A stretch of 64,000 nucleotides of DNA. Source: Meloidogyne chitwoodi. Its lineage: Eukaryota > Nematoda > Chromadorea > Rhabditida > Meloidogynidae. The translations under genes and the position numbers were made by a program. How positions within the stretch are numbered: position 1 is the stretch's first letter; each line of letters opens with the position of its first letter. The notes beneath the pieces are model-generated. The model searched no databases. It was not told where the DNA came from and saw nothing but the letters and a program-made list of their open reading frames with translations. Positions 60,201 through 64,000 of the stretch are shown in pieces. The stretch covers positions 2,542,001 to 2,606,000 of the forward strand of contig JACZZP010000001.1 in assembly GCA_015183035.1 (NCBI GenBank), read 5' to 3'.

Positions 60201-61230
60201 CTAAATTTAAAAAAGCTTCTAGTTGGAGTAATTTGTAAAAATTAAAAAAGGGTCTATTAGAGTACCAAATCAATACTCTAGTGTACGTCTAAGATTGTCC
60301 TTTCTATTAGAATTTAATTTTAAAAAAATCTAAATTTTCTTAAATTTTTAAAATTTTTAAAGTCCAATAGCTTTTAAAAAACACACTGATTCACCAGTTA
60401 ATTTTAAAAAGCTACTAGTTGGAGTAAAGAATTTTTAAATAAAAAAAATAAAAAAATAATTTTTGCTTTAAAGACCTCTTCTAGCCACTAAAATAAAATA
60501 TAATAATCCATCAAAAAATAAAAATAAATTTACTTTGATTAAATAAATTGAAGAAAAGGAAATGTTAGCTAATAATCACACAATGTTTTTAGTAAGAAAA
60601 AATGTAAAAATATTTGAAAAAATATTTTTGTAATTTTTGTTAATTATTTAAAAATTAGGAGAATTGGAAAAACTGGGAAAAAAATAAAAATTAAAAAAAA
60701 AATATTTTTAGTGAATTTAAAAGAATAAATAAAGCACCCAACAGTGTGTTAATTTAAATAAATAAATAAAAAAATAAATAAACGATTAAAAATGAACTAT
60801 TAACTATTCAATCTATGCATTTTTGATGGTGCAAAAAATTTATTTATTTAATGTTTATCGGGGAAAAATGATTATATTTATTTTTTTATTCTTCTTTCCC
60901 CTATTTTAGAGGTCGGAGAGAAATTAATAGATATTTTCTTTTAAAACAGTCATTGTTATATATTTATTTATTTAAAAAATTACCCTTTTTGTTATGATTA
61001 ATTTTTTAATTATTTTGAAAAGAATTTTTTTTTTAATTTTGAGTTATTTAAAAAAGGGTATATTTGAGTCTGGCTATTTTTTTAAATTTTTAAATAAAAT
61101 TAATGGAAAAATAAATATTTATTTTGAGTAAAATAAATAATAAAATAAATAATTTATTTTAAGAGAAGCTTTTTAAATTAATAGTAAGATCATACCTAAA
61201 TTGAAAAAGCTACTAGTTGGATTACATATT
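60200..61230. repeat. Short AAAAGCTACTAGTTGGA hairpin repeats, group 1
   Basis: Copies lie at 60211-60232 (GCTTCTAGTTGGAGTAA), a hairpin at 60365-60425, and 61200-61222 (AAAAAGCTACTAGTTGGATT). Two more full hairpins of the family are at 62821-62889 and 63731-63790. Confidence 0.8.
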
Positions 61231-61421
61231 ATATAAAAAATTTTTTTCTTTTAAAAATAAAATTATTATTATTAAAATGACATATACTAATGTAAGACCT
61301 TGAAAATAGGACAAATTATGTTTCCCCCTTTTAATTTTTTATTTGACACTAAAAATGTTTGAATGACGACCTCTAAATTTATTGTAGAAGAAAAAACGCT
61401 TGGAGACGATTAAAAGTAGAG

Positions 61422-62200
61422 TTGTACACTTTTCTGTATTCCGGGATTACATAATTCTCTTCAGAGCTCTTGTAATAAAGGCAACTCTCTCGTTGATAAA
61501 GACGCAGAAAAACTGACCAGTGGATAGTTGAGGTTAGAGAAACGTCAAATGACCTACTCTTTTGGCTCCCGGAATATTGGGCAGTGGAAAATTGGGCAGT
61601 ACTCGGAAAATTGGGCAGTGAAGAAACAGTACAAAAACATGCAAGAAAATACAAAAATACATTAAAAATACAAGAAATACAAAAATACCTTAAAAATACA
61701 AGAAATACATGAAAATACAAAAATACAAGAAAAATACAAAAATACATTAAAATACAAAAATACATTAAAATACAAAAATACATTAAAAATACAAGAAATA
61801 CAAAAATACCTTAAAAATACAAGAAATACATGAAAATACAAAAATACAAGAAAAATACATGAAATACAAAAATACATCAGCAACAAAATACATCAGTAAC
61901 CCAACATTTTTTTGTGTTTTTGTATTTTTCATGTATTTTTGTATTTTTAATGTATTTCTTGTATTTTTAAGGTATTTTTGTATTTCATGTATTTTTAATG
62001 TATTTTTGTATTTTCTTGCATGTTTTTGTACTGTTTCTTCACTGCCCAATATTCCACTGCCCAACTTTCCACTGCCCAATTTTCCTGTCACGACTCTTTT
62101 CCAGAAATGTACACAATTTCTGCGTCTTTATCACATGAGAGAGTGGCCTTTATCACTGTGGCTCTGAAGAGAATTATCCGGAATACAGAAAAGTGTACAA
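61422..62200. mobile_element. 779-bp fold-back element with repeat-built arms
   Basis: The ends TTGTACACTTTTCTGTATTC and GAATACAGAAAAGTGTACAA are perfect inverted repeats. Beyond them the arms stay homologous for about 200 bp, with three TGGGCAGTGGAAA-type units in each arm. The core consists of ATACAAAAATACATTAAAA repeats (61640-61880) and their inverse (61915-62030). The resulting long frames on both strands are artefacts. No transposase and no clear target duplication. Confidence 0.88.
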
Positions 62201-62820
62201 ATAAAAAATATTAAAATTTAAATTAAATTATTTTAAATTAAATTATTTATTTACTCTCACCTCTTCCCGAATATATTAATAATAATTAAAATTTAGTTGA
62301 ATAATATTTTTAATTAAATAAAATATAAAGAAGCTTTAGTAATGTTCACACAATGATTATTTGAAAAAGCTACAAAAAAAGAAGTTGGTAATACAGAAAA
62401 GGCTTCCGGAAAATTGTCTAATAAAATGAGAGTGTCGAGTATTCATAATACGCACATTTTTGAAAACCTTTATTTAATTATTTTTTAAATATTAAAGTAA
62501 TTTTACCTCTTCTCCAGAATCAAGCTTAACACAAAGCGCACAATCACTTAAATAAAAAATTCAAGTAAAATAATTTTTGGACAATATTTTAGTCGAACGG
62601 TGTTTTGAAAGATTTGTTTTGCCCCTTACCTCTATCAGTCATTCCCCTTTTTATAAACTCAATAGAGTAAAATAGGCGTTTGAACTTGCTCAAGGGAAAA
62701 TAAAAAGAAATTGGGTGGGAAAAAATATATTTTTTAATTAATATAAATTTTAAATTAATTTTTTTTATTCTTAAAAACATTCAGATAATAAAAAAATAAT
62801 TTTCCCCTTCTTTTTGTGTC
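62201..62820. other. Intergenic, AT-rich
   Basis: Between the fold-back element and the next hairpin. The minus-strand frame 62589-62780 is short and shows no family feature. Nothing else is recognisable. Confidence 0.45.
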
Positions 62821-62889
62821 AATCCAACTAGTAGCTTTTAAAAGTTAACCTTTAATAACCGATGTTTTTTAAAAGCTACTAGTTGGATT
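62821..62889. mobile_element. 69-bp hairpin repeat, CCAACTAGTAGCTTTTAAAA family
   Basis: The arms AATCCAACTAGTAGCTTTTA and its complement TAAAAGCTACTAGTTGGATT flank a ~25-bp loop. It is the best-preserved copy of the family. Confidence 0.9.
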
Positions 62890-62979
62890 ACCCCAAAAAA
62901 TGACTAATTTTTTTAATTTTAATGTTTGATCTTTTGGGTTATAAAACACACATTTAAGCACACTTCACCCCCCGTTTTT

Positions 62980-63575
62980 TCAATTCTTTCGAATCCTCCA
63001 AAATAGCTAATTCCACCATTGCCTATCCACTAAAACGCTCATTTCATCCTTCCGCTATTCTCTTCTTCTTCTTCTTTTTTTTACCCGCTCTTCTGTCTCC
63101 GCTCGTTAATTGTTCGTTTTCCCTCTTCTACTACTTTTATACTTTCCCGGGTCTCCGACCGGTCCAACCAACAGAGAGAAGCATTTCCTCTTTTTATATT
63201 CTTCTAGGCTCTCCTTTTGCCCTTTTTCCTTTTTTATTATTTACAATTCAGCCAGCTCTCCCCTTCTCTCTTTTTTTCCCATTTTTGCTGTCACCATCCC
63301 CCGTATTTTTAGCATCCGCTTTTTTCTTTTTTTTTCATTTTTTTTGTCCGCTCCTATTCATTTTCTTCCCCCTTTACACACTTTTCTTTCTTCCGCCCTC
63401 ATCACCCTTTTTGTCTTCTCTGTTGGGTCTCGCCTATTTCTCGCCACTCAACCCCCCAACTTTACATCCCCTCCCCATTTCCACATTCTTTGCCCTCTTT
63501 TTTCTTTCAATTTTATACCGCTCATTCTCCTCATTTTTAGTGAAATTTAGAGCGACATTTCGTCCTCGTTTTCAC
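62980..63575. other. Polypyrimidine block
   Basis: About 600 bp in which the plus strand is overwhelmingly C and T (for example CTCTTCTTCTTCTTC at 63059) and less AT-rich than anywhere nearby. Long plus-strand frames (63110-63550, 63285-63584) are Leu/Phe/Ser/Pro-rich, as any CT-rich strand would give, and I do not accept them as genes. It may be a promoter or 5' region of a gene beyond the window. Confidence 0.6.
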
Positions 63576-63730
63576 CTAAAATAAAAATTTTTTTTTATTT
63601 TTCTGAGTTTTTTGTGTCAATTTTCCTGATTTTTATTTTTAAAAGTCTTTTACCGCATTTTCTAACTTTTATATATTTTATTAATACATTTATAAATTTT
63701 TTTTAAATATTATAACAAATTATTTATCTA

Positions 63731-63790
63731 GTCCAACTAGTAGCTTTTAAAAACATTAATTATAAATGGTTGTTTTGAAAAAGCTACTTG
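63731..63790. mobile_element. 60-bp hairpin repeat, CCAACTAGTAGCTTTTAAAA family
   Basis: The left arm GTCCAACTAGTAGCTTTTAA and right arm TTTTGAAAAAGCTACTTGAC are partly decayed. Same family as 62821-62889. Confidence 0.8.
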
Positions 63791-64000
63791 ACGTATTAAC
63801 CTTTTAGCCTAGAATTTTAACTTTAAAGACTCAAAAAAATATATTTTTGTTCTTTAAACTTTAATTTAACTATTTTAATTAAAAAAAAAAATTAAAGAAT
63901 TTTTTTTTAATAATAAAATAATTTTTTTCTTTGATTCTAAAAAAGTAGAGTTGGACAAGCCGAGACCGAAATATCGAGAAATAGGCCTAGATTCTCAAAA

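Noticed and set aside
61379..62214. Long Cys/Phe/Ile/Leu frames on both strands
   Set aside because: They read through the ATACAAAAATACATT arrays of the fold-back element; the symmetric frames on opposite strands reflect the inverted repeat.
63110..63584. Two long hydrophobic plus-strand frames
   Set aside because: Any CT-rich strand gives Leu/Phe/Ser/Pro frames with few stops; no start context, splice signals or family match.

Overview
This window looks like nuclear DNA of a very AT-rich nematode, most probably a plant-parasitic root-knot type (Meloidogyne-like). The species is an inference. What the sequence shows is genes cut into many short exons by GT-AG (and some GC-AG) introns, a clear unc-86 POU gene, two 7TM receptors, a secreted trehalase, several small or low-complexity secreted proteins, and an exceptional load of minisatellites and short inverted-repeat elements. 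There are no bacterial features.

Layout. 1-463 is a 16-bp satellite; 489-1319 holds the 3' exons of an unrecognised gene. 1460-4287 (-) is a complete 11-exon aspartic-protease-like gene in which both catalytic aspartates are replaced. 5431-10929 (-) is a 14-exon, 866-residue 7TM receptor with about 400 residues of ectodomain. 11627-12364 (-) is a single-exon secreted Gly-rich protein. 12987-16321 (-) is a 340-residue nematode chemoreceptor-like 7TM protein with a large intron full of nested repeats. 19794-25205 (+) is the unc-86/POU4 gene. 26526-26711 and 27686-27844 (+) encode two short secreted peptides sharing an ungapped 21-residue DYG...IPN block. 30298-36547 (+) is a TIF1/TRIM24-33-type regulator (RING, two B-boxes, coiled coil, PHD, bromodomain). 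36795-40423 (-) is trehalase. 42213-43420 holds two inverted-repeat elements, one mariner-like. 43774-45810 (-) encodes an unrecognised 438-residue secreted protein with a tRNA-like sequence in an intron. 46524-57470 (-) is a TANC/rolling pebbles-type scaffold (P-loop NTPase, ankyrin, TPR). 57471-64000 is gene-poor, with a fold-back element, short hairpin repeats and a polypyrimidine block.

I reconstructed exon chains by hand from reading frame, splice phase and family motifs. Seven genes close without any frame conflict. The genes are unrelated neighbours (development, chromatin, sugar metabolism, secretion, sensing), not an operon or a single pathway. The most unusual items are the dead aspartic protease, the DYG...IPN peptide pair, three phase-consistent GC-AG introns, and repeat families that recur across introns of unrelated genes.
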